Origin: Lepidurus packardi
Taxonomy: Eukaryota; Arthropoda; Branchiopoda; Notostraca; Triopsidae
Assembly (NCBI GenBank): GCA_023053545.1
Contig: JAKZAN010000007.1
Coordinates: 9,548,001 to 9,612,000 of the forward strand
Reading direction: 5' to 3'
DNA: 64,000 nt
How positions within the stretch are numbered: the stretch's first letter is position 1; each line of letters starts with the position of its first letter. Positions 51,978 to 63,596 of the stretch are shown here, piece by piece. The notes under the pieces were generated by a model. It was not told where the DNA came from, did no database searches, and saw nothing but the letters and a program-made list of their open reading frames with translations. The translations under genes and the position numbers were made by a program.

Positions 51978-53390
51978 ATGGGAGGACTAGTGAAGAACGC
52001 TTTTGCGGCAGACATCCCGAAAAAAGATTTCGTTTCCACCTTGCGTTGGTGGTGGAACCTTTGTTTCATCATAGGTTTACCATTATCCAAGCAAAGTTGT
52101 GGTTTCCGAGTCAAAATATTTACCATAATAATTCTTATGTGTGACGTAACAGTGGGATTAGTAAGTATTGCCGGTAAAATTTCGGAAAGTCCGTCGCTAT
52201 TAGAATCGTCCAATGCTTATCAATACAGCAAAGTATTGTCCTTTACGTCTATTTTCACTGGGACCATCGTACTCCATTTCGTGCTAGTATGGAAGCTGGA
52301 CGAGTTACGCGCAGTAATACTGGAATCTAATCAGCTTATTACTGTCGATTTGAAGCTCCAAAAATGGCTCGAGATTGGTGGGAAGCTGACAATAGCTATT
52401 TTAGCCTTCATAGTAAGTTTGTGTTTGGCTTTTGGAACAAGATGCGACACTAATTGCAGCAAATTGGAATCATAATTCTGGCTATCATCATACACAGCGA
52501 AATAGACTTCGATTTGTCGAAGATTTTGTATATTGCTGTCTGGGTAGTATGGGCGGTTTCGACTGTCTACCCGAAAGTCATTGGTTACACCATTACGCTA
52601 TTGATTACTGCGTTGGGGTACCAGTTTACATTGCTGGAAGAAAGTATGCAGAAAGATATGTTGATTTCTTGGGAGAAACTCTACGAACGCCACATACAGC
52701 TCTGCGAACTATCCAAGAAACTACAAAAATGCTTCGGCATGCCCCTTTTGCTAATTATGGGTACTAGCCTAGTCAATCTCTGCATTATCGGTTTTATTGC
52801 AGTGCAAACTGTACTGGGCAATTCCAGTTCTACGAATTCTGCTGTTAAATTTCTCATTGTCTTGGAATATTGTATAAGATTATCGTGCCTCTGCGTGGCA
52901 GGTGACTACCTGCGTGACCAGGTAGAAAAATCTCGCAGAAATACGCAGAAATCTAGTAATATTTCTAAAAAAAACAGGCAAGTTCATTGGCATTGCAACT
53001 GGTGAAAGTTGACTTGAAAGTCCTTCACACTGTTCACCATGAAGTGGTAATGGACCATAACTTCTGAATATTACTGCGGGTACGAGTAATAAGTTCGTTC
53101 CTTATTTATGCAGATCGTGCGAAATTTCACAAGGAACGTTCGCAACCTGGAATCGCTAACTTCATTTTCCGTTTATGGCTTCTGTTCTTTGAGCAAATCT
53201 TTACTTTTGACGGTAAAAACCATAGAAGAAATATTGAAGTCTATATTACTGGCTTTATCTTACTACTTTGTAGATGTTGGCTGCCTTCATGACCTACTTT
53301 TTTTTCTTATGTCAAGTACAAGTTGCGGAGAAAGACTCCAGTCTCCAGTTCTGCAACTGTTCAGCCCTTTGCAGTAACACAAAGATCTAG
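51978..53390 (+). CDS. Gustatory receptor 10 of the array (RWWWN subgroup)
   Basis: Exons 51978-52412, 52460-52921, 52978-53046, 53114-53212, 53274-53390; 393 residues. Near-copy of Gr7, differing at scattered residues (for example SPSLLESS for SLLLLEAS, IAVQTVLGNSS for FAVQNVLDNSS, DQV for DKV). Exon 5 has TYFFFLCQVQ and stops one codon earlier (CSNTKI). All splice sites are canonical and no stop interrupts the frame, so it is probably functional. Confidence 0.87.
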
Positions 53391-53759
53391 TAACAGTAAA
53401 TCGCAGTCACATTTCTGCAGTAGGATAAAAATAGAACGATTTGTGCACAAACATGAAAACCATAATGTTTAGGCAGTTCTATATAATATGGAATGACTAA
53501 TAATACAGATAAAAAACTAGAAAAACTTTCTGCAGTAATACGCGATTACTTCACAGCTTTCGCGTTGTTAAAATTTACTTTAATTAATTGCATTTAAGCT
53601 GAAACTATTTCCCTAAACGTGCAAATAATTCAGCAGTGCCACTTGGGTATAACAGATCAATACTCAAAAGTGACAACAACGTGCAATCATTGTAAACATT
53701 TAATTAGCGGAAAACTGAAGCCACGCCTATTTGAGATGCCCAAACTATTTCTACTGGAT
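53391..53759. other. Intergenic stretch after Gr10
   Basis: AT-rich DNA with TTCTGCAGTA words and no coding signal until the fragment at 53760. Confidence 0.45.
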
Positions 53760-53950
53760 TCACGTACGTGCTCTGTGTATGCCTCTGCACGGCTGCCGAC
53801 TACTTAATAGGCCAGGTAGCGATTTACCAAAGTAATAATCAGAAATTCACTTTATTACTGCCTGAGAAAAAAGTCCAATTCAATTGCACTGGAACTGAAC
53901 TGGCGCGCATGGACTCTAGAAACCAAAGCACGATCCAAACCAAAGATGTA
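53760..53950 (+). pseudogene. Gr fragment (end of exon 2 plus exon 3)
   Basis: VCLCTAADYLIGQV ends an exon 2, and after a shortened intron without a proper acceptor an exon 3 reads TELARMDSRNQSTIQTKD, matching Gr3 exon 3 (ELARVDSKNQCTIQTKK). The rest of the gene is missing. Confidence 0.7.
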
Positions 53951-54368
53951 ATTTTCCTAAACGACCAAAATATTACTGCAGCTAAGGTTATCCTGCAGAA
54001 ATTCGTTTAACAGTACTTCTAACACTACTAATCCCTTTTCAACGCTACTGGAACACTATGAAGCTCACCAAAGATCAATAGAAAATGTGTTTGCACAACC
54101 ACTAATCATTGTAATGCTTCACCCTATTTACCAGTGTCCGAAACTCCTTTTTCAATTTCATTTCTGCTTCATGCTAAACAAAACACCCAATTGTACCGCC
54201 TATGAATAAGTTAGTCAGCTTTTGACCACCCAGTACTTCAAGAACCCTTCTAATCCAGCAAATAGCTAAGCTTCACACTTTATTTCCAGTAAACTAAGAT
54301 CGGGAAAGTCTTGAGTCTTCACTTGGAGCAGTGGTCTTTTGGGGGAAGAACTAGCAAGTTCTGCAGCA
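53951..54368. other. Upstream region of Gr11
   Basis: Includes DNA similar to downstream of Gr3 (CAACGCTACTGGAACACTATGAAGCTCACC segment near 54038) and the conserved GTCTTTTGGGGGAAGAA 5' segment at about 54335-54351. Confidence 0.45.
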
Positions 54369-55743
54369 ATGGGTGGTCCAGTAAAGAGTGTTTCTGCGAC
54401 GAAAGTATCGCAACCTGCAAGTTTAACCCGCACTTTACGTTGGTGGCTGACGCTTTGTTTTCTCTTAGGTTTACCGCTCAGTAAACCGAGTTACGGTGTT
54501 CGAATCAAGGTATTTACCGCAGTAATCCTAATTTTGGATGCAGTCATGGGGCTCGTACTGTTAGCCGGTACTACCAACGAATGTATGAGGTCCAATACTG
54601 GTTCCGATACTCAATTCCAGCTCAGCAACATCCTGGCCTATTACAATTCCTTTTGTTCTGCCACTGTGATGCATGTTGTGTTAATATGGAAGCTTGACGA
54701 GTGGCGCTCAGTAATACTGGCACTAAACCAGTACATTACTGTTGATCCGAAGCTCGACAAGTTTTTGCGTATTGCTATAGTGGGCGTAATAATCTTCGTA
54801 GCTCTAACAGTAAGTTGAAAACTCAGAAAAAAAGGGACAAGATAATACTGAAGTAATGTCATTGCTGCAGCAAGTTAACTTAACTGTAACAGCCGCCCTG
54901 TATAATGCTCACTTCTTCAACTTGACCACAGTTTGGTCCATGGTCTTTTGGTTTTTCTGGACCAACTTGACGACCTACGCAGTTATTACTGGCTACACTG
55001 TCATTTTCCTAATTACTGCGTTAGGATACCAGTTTACTTTGCTGAAGAAAGAAATACAGACCGGTCTGTTCATTAATTGGGAGAAGCTGGGCGCACATCA
55101 TTTACAGCTTTGCAACTTGGCCGGACAACTGCAGAAATGCTTCGATTTGCCGCTCATGATCATCATGGGCTGTTCCCTCGTCAATTTGTGTGTCAACGGG
55201 TTTTACATGGCAAACGCATTACTGGCCCATGAACTTTATTACTTGCCATTATTGATCCTAATGAACGCGGAATTAAGCGTAAGGTGTATCGGCCTCTGCG
55301 CAGTAGCTGATTACCTGCGAGACCAGGTAGAAATCCGCAGAAACAGGAAAGAAATTTTTCTAACATTACTTCGAAAAAAAGGCAAATTCCTTATCCTTTC
55401 CGTTGGCGGCGGCTGACCTGAGATACAGTAACACGCTCTATACCAAAGAAGTAATTTTGTCGGAATTTCTGTCTATTGCTGCAATGAAATTTTAGGGGTT
55501 CTGTGTGTCCTTTGCAGATTGTGCGATCCTTTTCGACGAACGTTCGTAATCTGGGATACCTAACTTCGTTTTCAGTGGGTGGATTCTGTCATCTGGGCAA
55601 ATCTTTGCTCTTGGCGGTAAAAATGGCACATTTCTATCGATTTCTTGCTAATTTATTAGCGTCACCGCTGCACTCTTTAGATGACTGCAGCATTCACGAC
55701 TTACTTCCTGCTCCTATTTCAACTGAGTGGCACGCAAAAGTAA
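54369..55743 (+). CDS. Gustatory receptor 11 of the array
   Basis: Exons 54369-54809, 54871-55326, 55382-55450, 55518-55616, 55681-55743; 375 residues, the shortest member because exon 5 stops at SGTQK. Motifs: LRWWLTLCFLLGLPL, IWKLDEWRSVI (Trp for Leu), GYTVIFLITALGYQF, EKLGAHHLQLCNLAGQLQKCF (GAHHL replaces YERH), SVRCIGLCAVADYL, IVRSFSTNVRNLGYL and MTAAFTTYFLLLFQL. The last motif ends in FQL, closer to the family TYhhhhhQF than in neighbours. Related to Gr3. Confidence 0.85.
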
Positions 55744-56180
55744 TGATTGCTTTAACCTACGCAGAGAATTATGGTAGAAGCCTATATTTCTACCTTGCAG
55801 TTATATTCGTATTACTTCACAGATTTTTTTTTCTTTTTTCAATGTTTCAATAGTTCCTTCTATTTAGCATTCTATAGAGTAGTGTTCTGAAAGTAAGGTT
55901 AAAAAATATCAATCAAAGACTTATGCACACGGTTCAATGATTGTTCTGCTCTTTTCATTGCTTAAAAAGGGGAAACATGATTTTTTCTGTAAGCTAGCTA
56001 AGTGAACTAATTGGCTTGAGCCAGAACCCTTCAATACAGTATTTAATATGGCTAATGTTATACTTAACTTGGCTAAATTTTGTTAACTTTGCTTTGTTTA
56101 AGTCTTCACTTGAAAATTCGATCAATTTCTAGGAAATTACTAGCTAAGATTTCTTCCCTAGTAGATGCTGTCAGTAATAT
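55744..56180. other. Intergenic region after Gr11
   Basis: Non-coding AT-rich DNA containing pyrimidine runs near 55825; no gene recognised. Confidence 0.45.
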
Positions 56181-56610
56181 CCAACAGGTTGGATTTTCTA
56201 CCGGTGACGGCACTATTCGTCTTGCAAATGCGTCTGAGATGGACAATTCTTTGCATTGCTGCTGAATACTTGGAATACCAGGTAGAAATACCCAAGTAAT
56301 ACCCAAATTTACTAACATTTCTTCCAAAATTAAGTCAAACCCGTGTCACTCCAACTCGCTGAAACTGACCTGAAATACCTTAACACGAAACATAGCAAAA
56401 AAGTAATCTACCGCCACTTCAAACTATTACTGCAGCAGTTAATTCTTATTCTAAAAGTATTACTGCAGCAGGTAAACTCTTATCATACATCATACTAAGG
56501 TTTTCGGCAAACATTCGGAATCTGAAATACTTGACAACGTTTTCCGCAGGAAGCTTGTGTCCACTTACCAAACCTTTACTTTTAGCGTTAAAACAAAGAA
56601 ATCAATCTAC
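56180..56610 (+). pseudogene. Gr pseudogene, last member of the array
   Basis: End of exon 2 (MDNSLHCC*, followed by LEYQV codons near 56264-56282), exon 3 (about 56340-56402, LQLAETDLKYLNTKHSKK) and exon 4 (about 56493-56590, LRFSANIRNLKYLTTFSAG) are present with stops and weakened splice sites; the exon-4 donor reads GCGTTAAAA instead of CGGTAAAA. No exon 5 is found before the retroelement at 56690. Confidence 0.7.
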
Positions 56611-56689
56611 CTTTAAGAAATTACTGACTAATATCGCTTTTAGAAAGGCGCTAAAACTAAAGCAATGCAAGTAACGAGAAAGCGAAATA

Positions 56690-57060
56690 CGTCCTTACCC
56701 ACAGAAATCACTACTAATGGGGAAAACATCAATGGGTTGACAACTTTCTCTTCATGGGTAGTCAAATCTCCTCCCACAATGATTGCTCCGTCGATATCAA
56801 AAGGCGCTTGATCTTTGCCAGGACTAGTTTTAAAGCCCTTACAAGAATCTGGAAACAGAAAAGTATCTTTGTACTACTTAAGGCGAAACTCTTAAACACT
56901 ATCATTATTCCCATTGCCATGTACGGCAGTGAAACACTGTCTCTAAACACGGACGACAAAAGACGTCTATCCGCCTTTTAAGCGTTTTATAATTTGCGAA
57001 TTAATGAAGGCAGAAATAAGAAAAAATTAACTTGCTTGCTCTTCGGACTCATGTTAGCTT
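56690..57060 (+). mobile_element. Non-LTR retrotransposon relic (3' part of reverse transcriptase)
   Basis: The frame at 56754-56981 reads GSQISSHNDCSVDIKRRL...KAKLLNTIIIPIAMYGSETL, typical of the region after the reverse transcriptase catalytic core in LINE elements (YLGS...DIKRRI...LYGCETW). Just upstream, another frame encodes TTNGENING-like codons, so a frameshift is present. Only a few hundred bases remain, so the element is dead. Confidence 0.75.
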
Positions 57061-58480
57061 CAATACTGCCAAGAGACTTTGTAAAAATAATCCACATTTT
57101 TTACGTCAAAGTGTTTCTGCCATCCCTCATGCCACAGAAACCTGAGCTACACGGAAAACTTTAAAAAAATAAAATAAAATAAAAACTTCGAATCTCACTT
57201 ACGTTTTGTCCTCCACTACATCATTCATTGTTGGCTGGATGAATCCAAATCACACGAACCTGTATAACAAGACAAGAATGAAAATATTGTACTACCGAAT
57301 CGAACGTTTTCAGAGACAAAAAGCTCCGTGTTTTGTTCGAAACTCAACGGAAACATGTTATACCATTACACGAGGCGTCTCACTTAATATACACACTGGT
57401 CAGTCTTAGAAATAATACTCAATAATCTACGCTCCAAAATCCAAAGTCTAAAATCACTTTCTCTGTTCCTTGTTTTCTTTTCACAGCGTTCCCGGGTGCC
57501 AACAAAGAAGTCCCGGCAAAAGAGGGACTCAGTTGCGGGAGCTGAAAGTTGGGCACCGCAGACACATGCTGCCATCTATCCCCAGCGTTGAATTCTTTTG
57601 GGGTTTTAAAGTTATACTTCCGCTAGATGGCGTAAGTTTATGGCCGTCCACTCTGAGCTAATCCTTCTACCTGAGTTAAAGGCATTTAAGCGAATCTAGA
57701 AAAAACAACGCTAAGTTAACGGCCCTCAATTCTTGACGGAGTTTTACAATTAAGGGAGTTGTTACAGCCTCTTTAACTCTGATTCATTGGCTAACGCCTG
57801 TGATAAGTCTCGTCTAGACAACTTAACGCCGCTAAGTTAGGATTGGGATGACACAAGGATTTTTCGTCCAACAAAAGGTTTTGCTCATACAAATATAGCA
57901 AATAACCATTCGAATAGCCGTTCAAATGGACTTTCTAGCGAGAAAGTATTTGACTATGTGAAGGTGGTACACTTAATAAGAATTGGAAAGGTTTAAGCTC
58001 GGTGAAGCTAGTCTATGCTAGTCTAGGGATAGTCTCCAGGGTTGTAGCAGTGTCTTGGAAAGATGGAAGGAAACCAGCGTGGTTACACAAGACTATAGAA
58101 ACTCTAATTTGATACTCTGTTCTTCGATTTCTTTTCACTGTCGTCCCCGGAAGCTAAGAAGAAAGTTCAGGCAAAGTAAGGGGACTCACTAGTTTTGGAC
58201 TAGCTAGACACGTGCTGCCATCTAGCGCAGGATGCCTTAAGCGTTTCTGTTTGTCTCCTGGGTTGTGGCAGTGTCTCGGAAAGCCGGGAGGAATCCAGCG
58301 CGGTTACGCAAGACTCACAAGACTAATTTGACAGTACAAAACTACGGAAACGTACCCAGCAACCCAAACTTCAAATTTCCGGTTTGTACGCTCGCCAACA
58401 GTTGAATGTAAACTAAAAACCAAGAAATACGTATTCTCTGACTATCAAGTATTTCCACTAACCCAATTAATACTTCTGGC
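57061..58480. repeat. Gene-poor DNA with duplicated non-coding segments
   Basis: 57455-57600 and 58120-58245 are homologous (TTTTCTTTTCACAG..., CCGG..., ACA(C/A)(A/G)TGCTGCCATCTA). 58025-58085 and 58250-58312 are another homologous pair (CTCC(A/T)GGGTTGT(A/G)GCAGTGTCT). I see no coding exon; these look like copies of a dispersed element. Confidence 0.55.
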
Positions 58481-59555
58481 CGTCAGAACCATCTAGCAAT
58501 GACACCCTAAAGTCATCCCCGCTTTATTTGACGGGTAGAGCACTAATCAAGTCAACGACTTAATCGACACTGTCATGTAACGTACATTACTGCGTTCACA
58601 CGGCGAGTGCTTTCGGAACTGAGGTTGCCACGGTTCTTGTCACATTGATCGTGCTCATGACATGGGTCGCAAGTTGGGATCAAGTGTTAATTGGCAAATG
58701 ACAAATTCCACCAGCGAAATCCTAAGTAGTGACATGGCTTGGTGCAGAAGCCGCTGGAAATCTAACTCGAATCTTCTAAGTATCCGGAAAATTCTATTAA
58801 AAAAAATTCTAATTTCTAAAATAATTTTTACATAAAAAAATTCTAAAAATTTCTCAAAGAATTTTTAAAACTATCCAATATTTTTTTTATAATTTTCTTA
58901 AAAATGGTAAGAGAGAATGTTCTAAATGTCTCAATCCCTGCAAGTGCTTTCAGGAATGTAGGATAATTGAAGAGAAACGAGTTTCAAGTACCTGTTTGAT
59001 CTTCGCATAATGTAAACAAACCATTGTTTACGTTTTGGAAGCAACTTGGCAAAACATAAACAATCATCTGTTTACCTTTCTCGCTAACAACCCTAAAACT
59101 CTAAAATATTACGTTACTTACAGAATTTAAAAACTTATGAGTAAGAAATACGACACAAGAGATACACAAATTAAAAAAAAATATAAAATAACAAAATATC
59201 GTAAAAAAATAAGAAAATTTGCTGAGAAAAAATAAGAAAAATTCTGGAAATTTGATTTCAAATTATATTTTTAGAAATTTGGCATTGATTTTATCTCTTG
59301 AGCTCCATCAATCCAGAGCAGTTAAAGAAGAAAAAAGTAACCTCTGTTTTTTGTAGAGAGGATTTATCTACCTTGCGTCTAAATGAAACATCATCAAGAA
59401 TCTGAAAAAAAAGAAAAAACCTCAAAATTTATTATACAAAGTCATGGAAAGACAGATTTAAGACGTACCATCTGGAGCCGTCCAGAAGTTAATTACCATT
59501 TTTTTTTTTTTTGCCTAATATTCTAATTAGTCAACGGCGTCAGAGTTGAGCAATT
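58481..59555. other. AT-rich intergenic DNA
   Basis: Mostly A/T-rich with many AAAAATTCT words (58795-58900, 59100-59290). A small Cys-rich frame (CSKCLNPCKCFQEC, about 58920-58961) is too short to interpret. No gene is supported. Confidence 0.4.
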
Positions 59556-59992
59556 CCGGTGGCGTCCGTCTCACAGCCATATCAAAACAGATTTAAATTT
59601 AGCCCTGGTTTGGAATGTGCGGGGGCTTTATGCTTAAGCCAACTTAAATCTCTGTTTTTTAGGGGGTTTTCTTCAGTTTTATTTTCGCTTTTCTTCAAAG
59701 TGCCAATTATCACGGGATATTGCTCGCTTACGGGACCTTCCCCATCGGGATATTACTGACGCGGCTGAGAGCATCAACTTAGCTTTCGGCTTGGTCTTTG
59801 GCCGTCTTTAGTTCTCAGTACTGTCACCAACGCATTACTTCCACTTACTATCGCTTTGAGCGGAGCGCCTACGGCTTCTTTCTTGGAAGAACAGGGTTAT
59901 TGGATATTGGGATTACTGCTAGAAATGGGCGTGCAAACTTGCCACTATCGCCCCTTTCTCACATGCTTTTTACCAAACGGTAAGTTTTCATT
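59556..59992 (+). other. Possible exon(s) of an unrecognised membrane protein
   Basis: From about 59781 one frame stays open to a GGTAAG donor at 59990: RLGLWPSLVLSTVTNALLPL, then GAPTASFLEEQGYW and ILGLLLEMGVQT, which looks like two hydrophobic segments with a short loop. A second frame just upstream (59559-59759) is also hydrophobic at its end. No family is recognised and no partner exons were found, so this is a weak candidate. Confidence 0.25.
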
Positions 59993-61318
59993 CCATCATC
60001 CTTCCCTCCTACTTAAATTTAAATCAATAAATAAAAAATAAAATTTCCCGAAAAACTCTAAAGGAGTTGGAATAGGTTAAAAATAGTCAGTTCGCTGACA
60101 CTCTGGCATGGAAGTTGTAAAGCCAAATTCCCTTGAAAAGTGTTACCCTTCGAAGGAAAGATGACACTCGTAAAATCATTCCCCCGTAAGCTTAGAAATG
60201 TTTTCAGGTTTTTCTTCAAATAATAAGTCTCCTAACCATCAAATAAGCTTCACAATGTCGCTCTACATGTGTTCATGTGAAATAGCGTTCACTGATCGGG
60301 AATCGAATAAATGCAACCTGTAATCCAAAAAACCGCACTCGAAGAGTGCACACTGGTGCTGCACCCGAGCACCCCAGTGCGCACTACTCCAGTGCAAATG
60401 ATCCGAATAGCGGTTCTTAAGCCTTATTTCTAGTTGGGTTGTCGAAGTAGTTCGTTTTCCTTACTTTTGAAACATTTTTTATCATTTCGGTACCAACTTG
60501 CATCTTGACTGTAATGCACTGAAAACTAGTTTCCTTTATTTTCAAAACTAATTCAACGAAACGCAGATTGACCTGCTGATGCTCCAGTTCTCGCTAGGGG
60601 GTCGATCACGACAGCTGGCCGTTTGTTTGCCAATTTACCCAAGCCCAGAGTGTATTTTTTTGTAATTTTAACTTAAATTATAGACTCACCCATGATAACC
60701 TTATCACGTCCTGAAACATACTGTACGTCTAGTTCATTAGTCACCGAAGGCAGTTGGTCCAAGTTGTGAGTACGTATACGTCGTCATTTTTATACAAAAC
60801 GAACTCGACCTCCAAATTCCTTCACCTGGACTTCATTTGTCAACACAAATGCTACACTGAACACCACTCAAATCTGGCTTTTTCCCAAAAAATCCATATG
60901 ACCCAAATGAACTTCTCTAAAATGAAATAGAAACTGCTTAAAAGTTAAACTTGGATTTTAAAAATCCTTCGTTCGAAAAAAAAAAAATGGAAAATTTACC
61001 AAAAAAGTTGGAAGTGTTCCAGCCAAAACAGTTTAGCGTATCACTCCCCTCGTCATACCTCGATAATGCTCCACATGTTCCCCGCCAACACCGCCAGCGT
61101 AAACTATCTTCTCTTCTGCACCCCCGCTACAAAAACTGAAAAATAATTAAAAAAAAAAAAAAAAAAATGAGGAATGTGAAAAAAAAGAACCCAAAGATGA
61201 TGTTGAAAGGTGCGCGACCGTTCTCAAAGAAAAATCTAAAGTTGGCCCACTTGACCAAGTCGCGTCCCAAATCCTTCGGTATGCACTCATAACATTCATA
61301 AGAAAAGCATCTGCACAT
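59993..61318. other. Gene-poor DNA with two tiny open frames
   Basis: Contains a region with CAGTGC/GCACTG words (60350-60410). Open frames at 60951-61139 (62 codons) and 61168-61293 (a very basic 41-codon frame, MRNVKKKNPKMML...) have no recognisable similarity; the second lies after a long A-run. Not supported as genes. Confidence 0.4.
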
Positions 61319-62470
61319 ATACAGAGCCAATACAGTCTTACTTTCTTTTTTTAATATTTTTTTTTCACTTTTTTAAAACAGAGCTAATACTGTTCTTACT
61401 TTCATTTTTTAATATTTTCATTTTTTTTCACTTTTTTAAAACAGAGCTAATACCGTTCTTACTTTTATTTTTTAATATTCTATTTTTTTATTTTTTTAAA
61501 ACAGAGCCAATACAGTTTTTATTTTCCTTTTTTTTCACTTTTTGAAAATAGAGCCAATACAGTTCTTACTTTTTTTTTAATATTTTAATTTTTTTTCAAT
61601 TTTTTAAAACAGAGCTAATACTGTTCTTAATTTCTTTTTTTCATATTTTCATTTTTTTTTATTTTTTAAAACAGAGCCAATACAGTTCGTACTTTCTTTT
61701 CTTAATATTTTCATTTTTTTTTATTTTTTAAAACAGAGCCAATACCGTTCTTACTTTCATTTTTTATTATTTTCATTTTTTTCACTTTTTTAAACAGAGC
61801 TAATACTGTTCTTACTTTCATTTTTTAATATTTTCATTTTTTTTACTTTTTTAAAACAGAGCCAATACAGTTCTTCCTTTCATTTTATTATATTTTCATT
61901 TTTTTCACTTTTTTAAAACAGAGCCAATGCCGTTCTTACTTTCATTTTTTATTATTTTCATTTTTTTCACTTTTTTAAAACAGAGCCAATACAGTTCGTA
62001 CTTTCTTTTCTTAATGTTTTAATTTTTTTTCAATTTTTTTTTAAACAGAGCCAATACAGTTCTTATTTTCCTTTTTTATTATTTTCCTTTTTTTCACTTT
62101 TTTAAAACAGCCAATACAGTTCGTACTTTCATTTTTACTAGTTTCATTCTTTCACTTTTATGAAAACAGAGCCAATGCAGTTCATACTTTCTTTATTTAA
62201 TATTTTCATTTTTTTACGTTTTTAAAACAGAGCCAATACAGTTCGTACTTTCTTTATTTAATATTTTCATTTTTTTTCATTTTTTAAAAAACAGAGCCAA
62301 TAGTTCTTACTTTCTTTTTTTAATATGTTAAATTTTTTTTTCACGTTTTTAAAACAGAGCCAATACAGTTCGTACTTTCTTTTTTTAATTTTGTCACTTT
62401 TTGAAAACAGAGCCAGTACAGTTCTTACTTTCCTTTTTTAGTATTTTCATTTTTTTTTTCACTTTTTTAT
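61319..62470. repeat. ~60-bp minisatellite, about 19 units
   Basis: Each unit begins ACAGAGCCAATACAGTTCTT followed by ACTTTC and T-rich spacer with TTTTCACTTTTTTAAA. Starts are about 61319, 61379, 61441, 61501, 61550, 61610 and so on to 62406. Strand asymmetry is extreme: plus is T-rich throughout. Confidence 0.95.
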
Positions 62471-63480
62471 AGCTTGTGGATGAAATGGTGCGAAATGAGC
62501 CTGAACCGTCTGGCCGTCAAAAGAGTCGCCAAGTTTCAACCGGACTGCCCCCAGAGTAGTGTTGTAGTGTGGCATAACGAAGTGTTTTAGAGCGGCTGAC
62601 TTGCACCATTCGTGTTCTCGAGTTCATTGTGAGCAGACGCCGTTTCCCTTTCATCAATTTCGTTCGCTTCTTGACAGCGTGAGTGCTTCCAAACACAGTT
62701 TTAAGAAAGACACTTCCCATCCTAGAACCCAAACCTTCTTTTCAAAGTTTCACTGTGTCCAAGTGATTGTCCTAAACCTACCCTTTCGGACCCTGGAATT
62801 GTCCCTACCACAACTTCATTGTTGGTTGCAACGCGTTCGAACATCCAAGCGATCGAACTGGAATTGTCCCTACCACAACTTCATTGTTGGTTGCAACGCG
62901 TTCGAACATCCAAGCGATCGAGCTTGAGCAACTCTTCACAAGGTGAGGCTGGGTTTTAAGTACAAGGAAACACTTTGCGGTGCATTGTCATGCACTAATG
63001 TTGACTTTTCAAGGATTCAAACATACGTGTGGGAAGCTCCCAACGGTATCTTGGATCTCGACGGCGATAAGAATGTCAATTTGTCAACCGTGAATCACTT
63101 GTAAGGGGGGTTGTGTGACGTACTTGGTTACTACAACGTTTATTACAAAGGTTGTTCAGGTTTTACATTGAGTAATGGTTGGGACAGTATGCAACATTTG
63201 GCTGCGTACTGTACTGAGCGAGTTTGAAAGCTTGCGGTGAGGGAAAGTGGTTCCGGTTGTGGTTTTCACTTTTATTTTTGATTTAGAAATAACAAATTGA
63301 AGAATTGTGACAAAAAAAAGTGGGGGCGGACACAACTAGTGCTGCTTTTATAGTCGCTGACTCGGTCGGATCATAACGATTTGGGGAGGATTTTATACAT
63401 TTTATATAGTTTATCTATTTTATATAGAACGATTTTTTATATTTTTTATATTTCAGCCAATCGTAAATCGGCCTTGGCTT
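62471..63480. other. Right-end region with a 65-bp tandem duplication
   Basis: 62793-62857 is repeated almost exactly at 62858-62922; the unit (starting CTGGAATTGTCCC, containing CGCGTTCGAACATCC) breaks any reading frame because 65 is not a multiple of three. The GC-balanced stretch 62480-63100 could be a promoter or 5' exon of a gene extending beyond the window, but no coding exon is certain. Confidence 0.45.
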
Positions 63481-63481
63481 A

Positions 63482-63596
63482 AAAGCCCTAGGTTTTTTTT
63501 TTTATTTATTTAACCCGCGTAGGCTGACGCCTGTTGCGGTGAACGGTCGAATTTGTACATCAACGCAGTACACAATAAACACTAAAGCCCTAGGTT
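63482..63596 (-). mobile_element. Short retroposed insert with target-site duplications
   Basis: The 13-bp direct repeat AAAGCCCTAGGTT occurs at 63482-63494 and 63584-63596. Between them lie about 89 bp starting with a T-run and TTTATTTA on plus, that is an AATAAATAAA signal and poly(A) tail on minus. This is the hallmark of L1-type retroposition of a short poly(A) RNA, either a SINE or the 3' end of an mRNA. On minus the last codons before TAA could read SPQQASAYAG. Confidence 0.75.

Noticed and set aside
60951..61293. Two short lysine-rich open frames
   Set aside because: They sit in A-rich DNA beside poly(A) runs, which produce Lys codons by chance; no other coding evidence.
61319..62470. 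CRISPR-like array of conserved heads and variable spacers
   Set aside because: Spacers are all T-rich low-complexity tails and the genome is eukaryotic; this is a minisatellite.
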